Positions 8,606 through 17,331 of a stretch of 64,000 nucleotides of DNA are shown one piece after another. Both the position numbers and the translations under genes were made by a program. The notes beneath the pieces are model-generated. The model was not told where the DNA came from. It saw only the letters and a program-made list of their open reading frames with translations, and made no database searches. Positions within the stretch are counted from its first letter, which is position 1, and each line of letters starts with the position of its first letter. Location: positions 1-64,000 of the forward strand of contig NZ_BBWH01000043.1 in the NCBI RefSeq assembly GCF_001463705.1, given 5' to 3'. The DNA is from Aureimonas sp. AU12 (GTDB lineage: Bacteria; Pseudomonadota; Alphaproteobacteria; Rhizobiales; Rhizobiaceae).

Positions 8606-11600
8606 ATGAAGATCTTCATCGCGCTCGGCTCCCTCCTCGTGCTCGCCCTGCTGACGCTGCTCGTCGGGCCGCGTTTCGTCGACTGGACCGCCTACCGCTC
8701 GAGCTTCGAAGCCGAGGCCGGCCGCATCCTCGGCCAGAAGGTCGTGGTGAACGGGCGCGCGTCGCTTCGCCTCCTGCCGTTTCCCTCCGTCACGTTCGGC
8801 GATGTCGTGGTGGGGGACGATCCCGCCGATCCCGTCCTGACGATGCGGGGCTTTCGCATGGATGCGGAACTCGCGCCCTATCTGTCCGGCGAGATCCGCA
8901 TCTTCGACATGCAGATCGACGCACCGCGTCTCAACGTCGCCATCGCCTCGGACGGAACCGTGCGCTCGCCGCTCGGCGCTGGCGCCCAGTCGCCCGATGC
9001 CGCGGTTGTCCTGGAAAAGATCGAGGTCAGCAACGGCAGCGCGGTTCTGGAGGATCGCCGGTCGGGTCGGCGCATCACGCTCACCGACATCGATGCGGAC
9101 GTCTCGGCCAACTCGCTGCGCGGACCCTTCAATGGTGCCGGAACGCTCTTCGCCAACGGCGAGCCGTTGAGCTTCACGCTGTCCTCGGGCGTCGGCACGC
9201 CGGACGGCGCCTGGCCGGTGCGCCTCGGCCTCGAATCGGAGCGTGCCGATATCGCCGTCGCCGTCGAGGTCCTCGCGAAGGCGGGACCGGGCGGCGCGAG
9301 TCTCGACGGCAAGCTGCTGGTCACCAGCCCGCTGGAAACCGCCGCGGAGAAGAGTGATGCGCCCGGTCCTGCCCGTCTCCTGCCGCCGTTCCGGCTGGAA
9401 AGCGCGTTGCGCATCAGTTCCACGACGGTCGAGGCGAGCGACCTTCGCGCCGCGATCGGGGAGGGCACCACGCCCTATCTGGCGACGGGCGCGGCCTCGC
9501 TCGACTGGGGCACCATTCCGCATTTCGACCTGCGACTGGACGGGCAGGAAATTGATCTCGACACCGTGGCGCCCTCCGCCTCGCAGGCCGACGACAGTGC
9601 GTCCGCAACGCTGGCTGCGCGCATCGAGGGCGTTCGAACGGCGCTCGCCCGCATTCCAACGATCTACATTCCCGGCCGGGTCAGTCTCTCGCTGCCCCTG
9701 GCGACGGTGGGCGGCACGACGCTGCGCGAACTTCGCTTCGCCGGCTCGCCCTCGCAGACCGGCTGGTCGATCGAGCGGCTTTCGGCCGAGCTTCCCGGTC
9801 GCACGCTCATTGAGGCGTCGGGCATCGCCACGGTTCGCGGCGAGCCCGGCTTCAAGGGGACGCTGCTCGTGGCCGCCCGCCAGCCGGCGGCCCTCCTGCG
9901 CTGGGCAGGCGCGAGCGTCGATCCGGTGCTGGGCCGCCTCGACCGGGCGGGCTTCTCGGCCGAGGTGGAACTGAGTGCGGATACGCAGGCCTTCCGCGCG
10001 CTCGAACTCGACCTCGGCGGCCGGATCCTCAACGGCTCGGTCGTGCGGACGCTGAGGCCGGAAGACCGCGTGACGGCGGTGGACCTGCATGGCGACGCCG
10101 TGGCGCTCGATCCCTTCGTGGCGCTCGCCCATGCTTTGCTGCCGGGCTCGGCCTCCCTGCCGGAGGGGGAGCGGCTGGACGTCCAGTTCGAGGCCAATCC
10201 GTTCACCTACGACGGCTTCGAGGCCGCCCATCTGGCCACCGACTTCACTTTGGCGGACGGGCTGCTCGACATCAGCAGCCTCGATGCCGCCGGGTTTGCC
10301 GGCGCCGACATCCATCTCGAAGGCACCATTGCCGGCATCGGAGCGGTGCCGACCCCCGATCTCAGCCTCGACATCGCGGCGGAGGACCCGGAGCGCTTCA
10401 TCGACTTCCTGCAGGGCAAGCTCCCCGGCAGTCCGCTTGTCGCCTCGCTCCGGCGCACCGCCCAGACGCTGGGTCCGCTCGCGCTGCGGGGCACGGCGGC
10501 CTCCGAAACCCGGGCCGGCGTTCCCGTGCTGGCGGTCGATCTGGCGGGAACCGCGGCCGGTACCGACCTCGGCCTGCGTCTTTCCGTCGAGAACGGGCTC
10601 GCCGCCGCGTCGATCGACGGCCGCTTCGGCCTCGACGTGACGCTGGCGACCGCGACGCCTGCGGTGCTGCTCGATCAGTTCGGGCTGACCGTCCTGCCTT
10701 TCGACCTTCCGGGACCGTTGACCGTGACGCTCGCGGCCTCGGGGGCGCCGAGCGAAGCGATGTCGGTTTCGCTGCGGGCGGGAGCGCCGGGCTCCACCGC
10801 CACGGCGACCGGGCGAGCGAGTGTCGGCGCCGAGGGGCTCGGCTCCTTCGAAGGGCGTCTGGATGTCACGTCCGACGATGCCGCGCCCTGGATGACCGCC
10901 CTGTCGATCGCCGCCGGGCAGGATCTCTCGCGCCTGCCCCTTGCCGTCGCGGGCGACCTTGCATGGCGGCCGGGGCAGTGGTCGATGACGGGGCTGGCGG
11001 GCAGCGTCGCCGACGCGCGGATCCTCGCCGACCTCGCGGCGAGCACCGAGGGTCGGTTGGGCGGGACGCTGCATGTCACGGACCTCTCCTCGCGATGGCT
11101 GGAGATGCTGCTGACCGGCGTCGACAGCGAGGGCGGATCGGCGGAGACGCCGCCCGCGTTTCGCTCGGCACTGCTGCCGGACCGGCCGTTCCGTCTGGCC
11201 TTCGCCGCCGATCGGTTCGACGGCTGGGGCCTGCCGATCTCCGGTCTGCGCGCCGACCTGACCGGCGCGCCCGACAGTTTGCGGATCGACGGGTTCGAAG
11301 GGCGGCTCTCGTCCGGGCGCATCGCCGGCAGTGGCGAGTTCCGCAATGTCGCCGGCTTCGTCAGTCTCGACGCCAAGCCGACGGTCGAGGGGATCGCGGT
11401 GGCGCTCGGCGACGAGGCGGCTCCGCTCCTGGCCGGCACGGCGAACGCGACGGCGCAGCTTCGTGCCGGCGGGCAGAGCGTACCGGACCTGCTGGCCTCG
11501 CTCGACGGCACCGGAACGCTCACACTGGCGGACGGCCGGTTGCGCGGTGTGCGTCCCGATCTCCTCGCCCCGATCCTTGCGGCGTTGGATCAGGACGGCG

Positions 11601-12460
11601 CCCGGATCGATCCCGCCGATGTCGCATCGCGGGTCGCTCAGACCACTGCCGATGCGGTCGCGATCCTGCCGCCGGTCGACGCCCCCTTCACGATCGGAGC
11701 GGGAACGCTGAGGCTGGCGCCGCTTTCGCTCGACTTGCGGCTCGCCCGGCTGACGGGCGAGCCGCAGATGCGGCTGACGGACCGCACACTGTCCGGCGCG
11801 CTGCGCCTGGATCTTGCCCTTCCGGCCAATGACGACACGGTCGATCCGCCGACGCCCGCCATCGGCTACGCCCTGGAGGGGACGCTTGCGGCACCCGCGC
11901 TGGTCGCCAACACGGAGCCGCTCGCCAGCTATCTGGCGGCCCGCGCCTATCAGCGGGAACAGGCGCGGGTCGAAGCGCTGGAGGAGGATTTGCGCGAGAC
12001 CGTCCGACTGCGGCGCGAGGCACGCCTCTATCGCGAGCGCTCGCAGGTCCGCGAGACGCTGCGTTTGGAGCGAGAAGCGCGCGAAGCCGACGCGGCACGA
12101 GAGGCGGCCGCGCGCGAGACGGCTGCGCGCGAAGCGGGCGAGCGCGAACGCCTCGCCGCCATCGAGGCGGAGCGCGTTCGACTGGAGAAGGCCGCAGCCG
12201 CAGCAAAGGCTGCGGCGGAGGCCAAGGCGGCAGAAGAGGCGGCGATGGTGATCATGCAGCGGACCTTGCCTGACCCGGCTCCGTCATCGGGGACGACTGG
12301 ACCTTTGCCGGCCGTCGAAACGCCGTCCCCCATCCAGCGGCCCGCGGCGGCTGATCGCTCGCTCGACTTCGACCGTCCGGCATCTCCAAGCCCGGCCGTG
12401 CCCCCGCCGAAGGCCGGCTTCGGCGGCCTGCCGGGCGTGATCAACCCCAACGCATTCTGA
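8606..12460 (+). CDS. AsmA family protein, large
   Basis: This 1284-residue protein of the AsmA/TamB-like bridge class is probably anchored in the inner membrane by its N-terminus and periplasmic for the rest. It has a single N-terminal membrane segment (residues 5-24), then the AsmA N-terminal motif FVDWTAYRSSFEAEAGRILGQ. A long beta-rich region follows with the repetitive fold typical of lipid-transfer bridges, and the AsmA_2 region (about 900-1080) includes LDGTGTLTLADGRLRGV. The last 150 residues are unusual: a highly charged Arg/Glu/Ala coiled coil (about 1105-1220), then a Pro-rich tail ending GVINPNAF. A strong AGGAGG site at 8591 sets the start. It is divergent from the helicase; 8336-8605 holds the promoter space and nothing else I recognise. 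A role in outer-membrane lipid homeostasis is known for the family only. Confidence 0.9.
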   Translation: MKIFIALGSLLVLALLTLLVGPRFVDWTAYRSSFEAEAGRILGQKVVVNGRASLRLLPFPSVTFGDVVVGDDPADPVLTMRGFRMDAELAPYLSGEIRIFDMQIDAPRLNVAIASDGTVRSPLGAGAQSPDAAVVLEKIEVSNGSAVLEDRRSGRRITLTDIDADVSANSLRGPFNGAGTLFANGEPLSFTLSSGVGTPDGAWPVRLGLESERADIAVAVEVLAKAGPGGASLDGKLLVTSPLETAAEKSDAPGPARLLPPFRLESALRISSTTVEASDLRAAIGEGTTPYLATGAASLDWGTIPHFDLRLDGQEIDLDTVAPSASQADDSASATLAARIEGVRTALARIPTIYIPGRVSLSLPLATVGGTTLRELRFAGSPSQTGWSIERLSAELPGRTLIEASGIATVRGEPGFKGTLLVAARQPAALLRWAGASVDPVLGRLDRAGFSAEVELSADTQAFRALELDLGGRILNGSVVRTLRPEDRVTAVDLHGDAVALDPFVALAHALLPGSASLPEGERLDVQFEANPFTYDGFEAAHLATDFTLADGLLDISSLDAAGFAGADIHLEGTIAGIGAVPTPDLSLDIAAEDPERFIDFLQGKLPGSPLVASLRRTAQTLGPLALRGTAASETRAGVPVLAVDLAGTAAGTDLGLRLSVENGLAAASIDGRFGLDVTLATATPAVLLDQFGLTVLPFDLPGPLTVTLAASGAPSEAMSVSLRAGAPGSTATATGRASVGAEGLGSFEGRLDVTSDDAAPWMTALSIAAGQDLSRLPLAVAGDLAWRPGQWSMTGLAGSVADARILADLAASTEGRLGGTLHVTDLSSRWLEMLLTGVDSEGGSAETPPAFRSALLPDRPFRLAFAADRFDGWGLPISGLRADLTGAPDSLRIDGFEGRLSSGRIAGSGEFRNVAGFVSLDAKPTVEGIAVALGDEAAPLLAGTANATAQLRAGGQSVPDLLASLDGTGTLTLADGRLRGVRPDLLAPILAALDQDGARIDPADVASRVAQTTADAVAILPPVDAPFTIGAGTLRLAPLSLDLRLARLTGEPQMRLTDRTLSGALRLDLALPANDDTVDPPTPAIGYALEGTLAAPALVANTEPLASYLAARAYQREQARVEALEEDLRETVRLRREARLYRERSQVRETLRLEREAREADAAREAAARETAAREAGERERLAAIEAERVRLEKAAAAAKAAAEAKAAEEAAMVIMQRTLPDPAPSSGTTGPLPAVETPSPIQRPAAADRSLDFDRPASPSPAVPPPKAGFGGLPGVINPNAF

Positions 12461-12545
12461 GCGTTTGCCTCGGCGCCGAGCCCGGTACGGCCGATTTCTC
12501 GCGGGCAATCGATGACGCGAAGTGGATGACGGTTTCCAAGGTCGT

Positions 12546-13220
12546 TCACAACGACAGTTCGTCGGGTCGAGTTTCCGCGGGCGCGTCGTGACAGCAGACG
12601 CAGACCTTGTTGCCGTCGAGATCGCGGAAATAGGCGCCGTAGAAATGCGGATGGTAATGCGGTCGTAGTCCCGGCGGCCCCTCACAGACGCCGCCCGACG
12701 CCAGCGCCATGGCGTGGACGCGATCGACGCTCGGCCTACCGGCTGCGAGGAAGGCCACCATGACGCCGTTGCCCGCGATGGCCGGTGCCCGGTCATGGGG
12801 TCGCCCGATGAGGAAGAGCGGGCGGTCCGCGCCGACAGGCTGCCAACCCGCCCACGCCGCGTCGGCGTCGTGAAAGCGGGGCGTGTGGCCGAGGGCATCC
12901 AGGAGCGGCGACCAGAACGCGAAGGCGGCCGAAAAGTCCGATGTTCCGAGATAAACGTGCGAGAACAGGGGGGAGGCGTGGCGCGCTGTCGGCGCGAGTG
13001 CAGGTGGCTCCTGCTGCCGGCTGACATCGCGGAGCACCGCGAGGCGGATCGCCGAGGAGAGGTTTGTGTCAGCCGAACGCCCGGCGTCGATCTCGGCGAC
13101 GATGGCCGGTAAAGGCTGGTCTCGGCGCTCGGCGATCGCCTTCAGCCCCGTCCAGAACTCGTCCTCGACGCTGATCGAGGTTCGATGGCCCTGAATGGAA
13201 AGCGACCGCTTGACGGTCAT
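12546..13220 (-). CDS. Fusion of ribbon-helix-helix (RHH_4) and VOC/glyoxalase-like domains
   Basis: The protein has 224 residues and two parts in one frame. Residues 1-70 (KRSLSIQGHRTSISVEDEFW through NLSSAIRLAVLRD) match the small alphaproteobacterial RHH_4 DNA-binding protein that normally stands alone at about 80 residues. After a Pro/Ala linker, residues 85-215 form a vicinal-oxygen-chelate (glyoxalase/bleomycin-resistance-like) domain starting FSHVYLGTSDFSAAFAFW and ending YFRDLDGNKVCVCCH. The start overlaps the DUF4169 stop (ATGA). The usual DUF4169-RHH gene pair next to sspB is kept, so the fusion affects a conserved locus. The VOC part may be enzymatic or ligand-sensing. No stop or frame change separates the domains, although a CTG codon lies near the VOC boundary. 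Confidence 0.85.
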   Translation of the reverse strand: MTVKRSLSIQGHRTSISVEDEFWTGLKAIAERRDQPLPAIVAEIDAGRSADTNLSSAIRLAVLRDVSRQQEPPALAPTARHASPLFSHVYLGTSDFSAAFAFWSPLLDALGHTPRFHDADAAWAGWQPVGADRPLFLIGRPHDRAPAIAGNGVMVAFLAAGRPSVDRVHAMALASGGVCEGPPGLRPHYHPHFYGAYFRDLDGNKVCVCCHDAPAETRPDELSL

Positions 13221-13423
13221 CGCGATTGCGGATCGTCCGACAGAGGCGGTGACGACCGATACGCGCCATCGAGCAGGCGGTCCCGCTCTGCCGTCTCTGC
13301 CTTGGCGGATGCGACATCGGGCTTCGACCGACCATGCGTCACGCGGTTATTGGCTGCCTGAGCCTCGGCTTCGCTCCGACGCATGCGCTTTCGAGCCTGT
13401 CGAAGATTCACGACATCCGCCAT
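13217..13423 (-). CDS. DUF4169 family small protein
   Basis: This 68-residue, highly charged, probably helical protein has the family N-terminus MADVVNLRQARKRMRR and the conserved stretch NNRVTHGRSK. It is typical of alphaproteobacteria, where it sits between sspB and an RHH protein, as it does here. It lies 15 bases after sspB and overlaps the next gene by four bases, so sspB, this gene and the RHH-VOC gene are probably one transcript. The function is unknown; the positive charge would allow nucleic-acid or ribosome contact, but nothing proves it. Confidence 0.85.
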   Translation of the reverse strand: MADVVNLRQARKRMRRSEAEAQAANNRVTHGRSKPDVASAKAETAERDRLLDGAYRSSPPLSDDPQSR

Positions 13424-13438
13424 CGCCCGAGGCCGGCG

Positions 13439-14047
13439 TCAGGTCTTCTTGCGGAAGGCGTCGAGCGAAACGACGTCGGCCGAACTCTTCTCGGCGGTCG
13501 CCTTCTCGTCCGCCGGCTCTTCAGCGGCGACCTTGGTGTCCTTGCTTTCTTTCGCCGCCTTGGCGGCACCGGCCTTCGGCGACGCCTTGGCCACGGCAGG
13601 CTTGGTCGCCACAGGTGCGGGCACGCTGGGAACCGAGGTCAGGGCCGTCGGTGCCAGGGCATCTTCGTCCTGCGAGTTCGCGGCGTCCATGTCGCGCACG
13701 TCGAACTCCAACTCGAAATTCACAGCCGGATCGTAGAAGCCGCGGATGGCCGCGAACGGGATCAGCAACCGCTCGGGAATGTCGGAGAAGGAGAGGCCGA
13801 CCTCGAAGACCGTGTCGTTCACCGACAGGTCCCAGTACTGGTGCTGGATGACGATCGTCATCAGCTCCGGATACTTTTCGCGCAGGCGCGATGACAGGCG
13901 CACGCCGGGTGCGGAGGTCAGGAAGGTGATGAAGAAGTGGTGATCGCCAGGGAGGCCCGTCTTGACGACTTCGCTCAGAACCTTGCGGATCACCCCTCTC
14001 AGCGCATCCTGCGCCAGAACATCGTAACGGATAAGATCCTGACCCAT
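13439..14047 (-). CDS. sspB: SspB-family ClpXP adaptor
   Basis: This is the alphaproteobacterial SspB adaptor. It binds the ssrA tag on proteins from stalled ribosomes and hands them to the ClpXP protease. It has 202 residues. Residues 1-135 are the substrate-binding fold, starting MGQDLIRYDVLAQDALRGVI and including HHFFITFLTSAPGV and DLSVNDTVFEVGLSF. A long Ala/Lys/Glu/Pro-rich flexible linker follows, and the C-terminus is VVSLDAFRKKT, where ClpX-binding peptides lie. I chose the ATG at 14047 over that at 14086 because it matches the family N-terminus and has AGGA at suitable spacing. The tmRNA gene that writes the tag lies directly upstream on the same strand. Confidence 0.93.
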   Translation of the reverse strand: MGQDLIRYDVLAQDALRGVIRKVLSEVVKTGLPGDHHFFITFLTSAPGVRLSSRLREKYPELMTIVIQHQYWDLSVNDTVFEVGLSFSDIPERLLIPFAAIRGFYDPAVNFELEFDVRDMDAANSQDEDALAPTALTSVPSVPAPVATKPAVAKASPKAGAAKAAKESKDTKVAAEEPADEKATAEKSSADVVSLDAFRKKT

Positions 14048-14091
14048 CGGGTGTCCTGAATTCGCGGCGACTGCGGCGGGCGTCATGCCCG

Positions 14092-14129
14092 AACAAAACT
14101 GGTGGAGGCTTCTGTTGCCAGGCGCCTCC
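14092..14129 (-). terminator. Intrinsic terminator after ssrA
   Basis: Read on the minus strand, a GGAGGC...GCCTCC stem (arms 14129-14124 and 14109-14104) is followed by ACCAGTTTTGTT. It lies just beyond the tag-encoding part of the tmRNA and before sspB, so the two genes are probably separate transcripts unless readthrough occurs. Confidence 0.6.
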
Positions 14130-14446
14130 GGGCCCCGCCTAAGAGTGCGAACCCTCAGGGCTTGATTCGAAGTTATCGCACCGCTTACGCGGCGAGACGG
14201 ACTTCCGCATAGTTGTCGTTTGCAACTACTTTAACAGCCCGATGACGGTGGTACCATGCCGAGCAAAAGTCCGATCTTTACGCCCTCGTCGATCCTATTT
14301 CGCCCCCGCCTCAACCCATCGACGGTGGGCTCAGGTGGAGGCGCCGGGTACCGCCCCCGGGTCCGAAAGGTTTATTGCACCGGCAGTTTATTGCCATAGT
14401 CGAGGCGAACCCCGACATGCGGAATATAGGCACTTGGGTTCGCCGG
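14130..14446 (-). ncRNA. ssrA: Circularly permuted (two-piece) alphaproteobacterial tmRNA
   Basis: tmRNA rescues stalled ribosomes and adds a degradation tag. On the minus strand the order is permuted. First comes a hairpin with arms GGCGAACCC and GGGTTCGCC (14444-14404). The acceptor piece with the T-arm-like CCCGGGGGCGGTACCCGG follows, ending in GCGCCTCCACC. A short joining loop (near 14330) comes next, and then the coding piece begins GGGGGCGAAATAGGATCGAC. The tag frame (14223-14185) encodes [12 protein letters not shown] then TAA. Two-piece tmRNAs of this kind are known in alphaproteobacteria; the joining loop is removed by processing. The outer ends are approximate, set by the first hairpin and the terminator. 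A +strand reading of this region gives no convincing protein. Confidence 0.93.
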
Positions 14447-14610
14447 GGAAAGGCCGAATCGCTCGTCTTTTCCGGCTCCTGCCAGCTTGGCGAAAGGGGA
14501 GCACCCGTTCGGGACTCGACAGCGCCATCCGCGTCAGGAATCTATCGCGCCGGTTCGACGCCGCCTCGTGCTGCGAATGCCCTGCCACCCGTTGCCGACC
14601 CGGAGCCGTC

Positions 14611-15405
14611 ATGCGTCCCTATCTCGACCTTCTCGAACGGGTCCTCGACCATGGTACCGACCGGGGTGACCGGACCGGTACGGGCACCCGCTCCATCTTC
14701 GGCCATCAGATGCGGTTCGACCTGCGCGAGGGTTTTCCCCTGCTGACCACCAAGCGGCTGTTCACGCGGGCGATCGTCCACGAACTTCTGTGGTTCCTGC
14801 GCGGCGACACCAACATCGCCTACCTGAAGATGAACGGCGTGCGGATCTGGGACGAGTGGGCCGATGCGAACGGCGATCTGGGGCCGGTCTACGGGTCGCA
14901 GTGGCGCTCCTGGCCCGACTATGTGGGCGGGCACATCGACCAGATCGCCAACGTGGTCGACGCCATCCGCACCAATCCCAACTCGCGCCGTCTCGTCGTC
15001 TCGGCATGGAACCCCGCGCTCGTGGACGAGATGGCGCTGCCGCCGTGCCACTGCCTCTTCCAGTTCTACGTCGCGAACGGGCGGCTCTCTTGCCAGCTCT
15101 ACCAGCGCTCCGGCGACATCTTCCTCGGCGTTCCCTTCAACATCGCGTCCTACGCGCTGCTCACAGTGATGGTGGCGCAGGCGACGGGGCTGGAGCCCGG
15201 CGATTTCGTCCATACGCTCGGCGATGCCCATCTCTACGCCAACCATTTCGAGCAGGCGCGCCTGCAGTTGACGCGCGAGCCGCTGTCGCTGCCGAGGCTG
15301 AAACTGAATCCGGCCGTGACCGACCTCTTTGCCTTCACCTACGACGACATCGCGATCGAGGGTTACGAGGCACACGAGCATATCAAGGCGCAGGTGGCAG
15401 TTTGA
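14611..15405 (+). CDS. thyA: Thymidylate synthase
   Basis: It methylates dUMP to dTMP using methylene-tetrahydrofolate, in the cytoplasm. It is 264 residues long, the standard size of the short bacterial form. The start [15 protein letters not shown] is followed by [16 protein letters not shown] (phosphate and folate region), the catalytic Cys in [33 protein letters not shown], and the C-terminal [16 protein letters not shown]. Longer upstream frames are not used because they run into the oppositely oriented tmRNA gene. It lies two bases before folA, which regenerates the folate that ThyA oxidises, so the pair is clearly an operon. Confidence 0.98.
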   Translation: MRPYLDLLERVLDHGTDRGDRTGTGTRSIFGHQMRFDLREGFPLLTTKRLFTRAIVHELLWFLRGDTNIAYLKMNGVRIWDEWADANGDLGPVYGSQWRSWPDYVGGHIDQIANVVDAIRTNPNSRRLVVSAWNPALVDEMALPPCHCLFQFYVANGRLSCQLYQRSGDIFLGVPFNIASYALLTVMVAQATGLEPGDFVHTLGDAHLYANHFEQARLQLTREPLSLPRLKLNPAVTDLFAFTYDDIAIEGYEAHEHIKAQVAV

Positions 15406-15407
15406 GC

Positions 15408-15929
15408 ATGGAGATCGGGCTTCCCGTCGTCGCGGTGGTCGCGGCGGCCCGCAACCGGGTGATCGGACTGGACGGTGCGATGCCCTGGCATCTGCCGTCG
15501 GACCTCAAGCGCTATCGCCAGCTGACGATGGGCCGGCCGATGATCATGGGGCGCAAGACACTGGAGGCGATCGGCCGCGTGCTCGACGGCCGCGATACGA
15601 TCGTCCTGACCCGCGCCGCCTCGTTGCCCTTCGACGGGGCGATTCTGGCGGGCAGCGTCGAGGAAGCGCTCCAACTCGCTGCGGAAGCGGCGAAAGCTCG
15701 CGGTTCGAACGAAATCGTGATTGCCGGCGGCGCCGAGATCTACCGGCAGTTTTTGGCGGTTACCGACCGGATCGCGATGACAGTCGTCGAGGCCGAACCG
15801 CTGGGGGATACACTGTTTCCCGAGATCGCCGGCTCGGGTTTTTCGTGCGTTTCCAGTGCTCCCGTGCCCAAAGGCCCGTCCGACAGTGCCGATTGCCGCT
15901 TCGAGATGTGGGAGCGCCACGGCGGCTGA
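15408..15929 (+). CDS. folA: Dihydrofolate reductase
   Basis: It reduces dihydrofolate to tetrahydrofolate with NADPH, completing the thymidylate cycle with the upstream thyA. It has 173 residues. The visible motifs are VAAARNRVIGLDGAMPWHLPSDLK (catalytic Asp in PSDLK), GRPMIMGRKTLEAIG (NADPH contact), and VIAGGAEIYRQFL. The start ATG is two bases after the thyA stop, showing translational coupling. The 190 bases that follow, before hflK, hold no recognisable gene. Confidence 0.97.
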   Translation: MEIGLPVVAVVAAARNRVIGLDGAMPWHLPSDLKRYRQLTMGRPMIMGRKTLEAIGRVLDGRDTIVLTRAASLPFDGAILAGSVEEALQLAAEAAKARGSNEIVIAGGAEIYRQFLAVTDRIAMTVVEAEPLGDTLFPEIAGSGFSCVSSAPVPKGPSDSADCRFEMWERHGG

Positions 15930-16119
15930 CGCTTCGTGCCGGTGCAGGCGGGGTCGGCAGGCCGACAGTCCCATCCCGTTCACCATGGGTCCAAAGCCCC
16001 AGGCCGAAAAGGCCGCAGGCGCGTTGAAACGCATTTTTCGAGTTCCTATAAGGTGTTTGACAGCGAATTGCGGGCGGCGCGCCTTCTCGGCGGCAGGCTC
16101 TCTCACCGGAAGGACATTC

Positions 16120-17331
16120 ATGCCCTGGAGCAATCAGACGGGAAAGGGCGGCGGAAGCGGCGGCCCTTGGGGACAGGGTCCGCAGGGACCACGCCCCGGC
16201 GGGAACAACAATTCCCCTGATCTCGAGGACATCCTCCGGCGCGGCCAGGATCGCCTGCGCCGCGCCATTCCCGGCGGCGGCGGTGGTGGTCGCGGCGGCG
16301 GAGGGGCGGCCGGCGGGCTGGCACTCGGCGGCATCGCGATCGCGGGTCTCGCCGTCGTCTGGTTGCTGAACGCCGTCTACACCGTCCAGCCGGACGAGGT
16401 CGGCGTCGAGATGCTGTTCGGCAAGCCGCGCGAAGAGCTGTCGCAGCCCGGCCTTCACTTCGTCATGTGGCCCTTCGAGACGGTCGAGACCGTGCCGGTG
16501 GTGGAAAACCAGGTGACGATCGGCAGCGGCCAGCGCGGCGACGGATCCGGCCTGATGCTGTCGGGCGACCAGAACATCGTCGACGTGCAGTTCGCCGTCC
16601 TCTATTCGGTCGAGGATCCCAAGGCCTTCCTCTTCAACGTCCAGGACCCGCCGGCGCTGCTGCGGCAGGTCGCCGAGAGCGCCGTGCGCGAGGTGGTCGG
16701 GCGCCGTCCGGTCGAGGACGTGTTCCGCAACGACCGCGCCGGCATCGCCGAGGCGGTTCGGCAGATCACGCAGGACACGCTGAACAGCTACAACGCAGGG
16801 CTGGTGGTCAACGCCATCACGATCGAGGACGCCGCCCCCCCGCCGGAGGTGGCCGACGCGTTCGAGGAGGTGCAGCGCGCCGAGCAGAACGAGTCGCAGT
16901 TCATCGAAGAGGCTCGCCTCTACCAGAACGAGCAGCTCGGCCGCTCGCAGGGCGAGGCCGTGCAGATCCGCCAGGACGCCGCAGCCTACAAGAACCGGGT
17001 CGTGCAGGAGGCGCAGGGCGAGTCGCAGCGTTTCACCGCAATTCTGAACGAGTACGACAAGGCGCCCGAGATCACACGCCAGCGGCTGTATCTCGAGACG
17101 ATGGAGCAGGTGCTGCGCGGATCGAACAAGGTCATCATGGATCCCGCCGCGGCCGGCGGACAGGGCGTCGTGCCCTATCTGCCGCTGAACGAACTCGGTC
17201 GGACCGGCACGAACGTGCCGACGTCGGCGCCCGCCGTCTCGTCGCGTAGCATCATGCCGTCGAGCGGAACCTCGAACGGCGCCGCGCCCGGACAGAGCGC
17301 CTCGACCACGATCGGCGGGGGAGCGAACTGA
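16120..17331 (+). CDS. hflK: HflK, SPFH/band 7 membrane protease regulator
   Basis: With HflC it forms the large periplasmic-side cage around the FtsH protease in the inner membrane. It has 403 residues. The N-terminus is Gly/Pro/Asn-rich (MPWSNQTGKGGGSGGPWG, then GGGGGGRGGGG), a feature of HflK. One membrane segment follows (about 68-86), then the SPFH domain beginning VQPDEVGVEMLFGKP. A long helical region with ARLYQNEQLGRSQGEAVQI comes next, and then the Ser/Thr/Pro-rich tail. GGAAGGA upstream and the family N-terminus fix the start at 16120. The stop overlaps the hflC start by one base. Confidence 0.96.
   Translation: MPWSNQTGKGGGSGGPWGQGPQGPRPGGNNNSPDLEDILRRGQDRLRRAIPGGGGGGRGGGGAAGGLALGGIAIAGLAVVWLLNAVYTVQPDEVGVEMLFGKPREELSQPGLHFVMWPFETVETVPVVENQVTIGSGQRGDGSGLMLSGDQNIVDVQFAVLYSVEDPKAFLFNVQDPPALLRQVAESAVREVVGRRPVEDVFRNDRAGIAEAVRQITQDTLNSYNAGLVVNAITIEDAAPPPEVADAFEEVQRAEQNESQFIEEARLYQNEQLGRSQGEAVQIRQDAAAYKNRVVQEAQGESQRFTAILNEYDKAPEITRQRLYLETMEQVLRGSNKVIMDPAAAGGQGVVPYLPLNELGRTGTNVPTSAPAVSSRSIMPSSGTSNGAAPGQSASTTIGGGAN

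Noticed and set aside
8342-11074. Long minus-strand open frame (about 900 codons) opposite the AsmA gene
   Set aside because: The translation is Arg/Gly/Asp-rich without domains, a typical shadow in GC-rich DNA. The plus-strand AsmA frame has motifs and a ribosome site.
14242-14610. N-terminal extension of thyA, or a separate gene before it
   Set aside because: It overlaps the tmRNA gene on the other strand, and the 264-residue ThyA from 14611 is the standard length.
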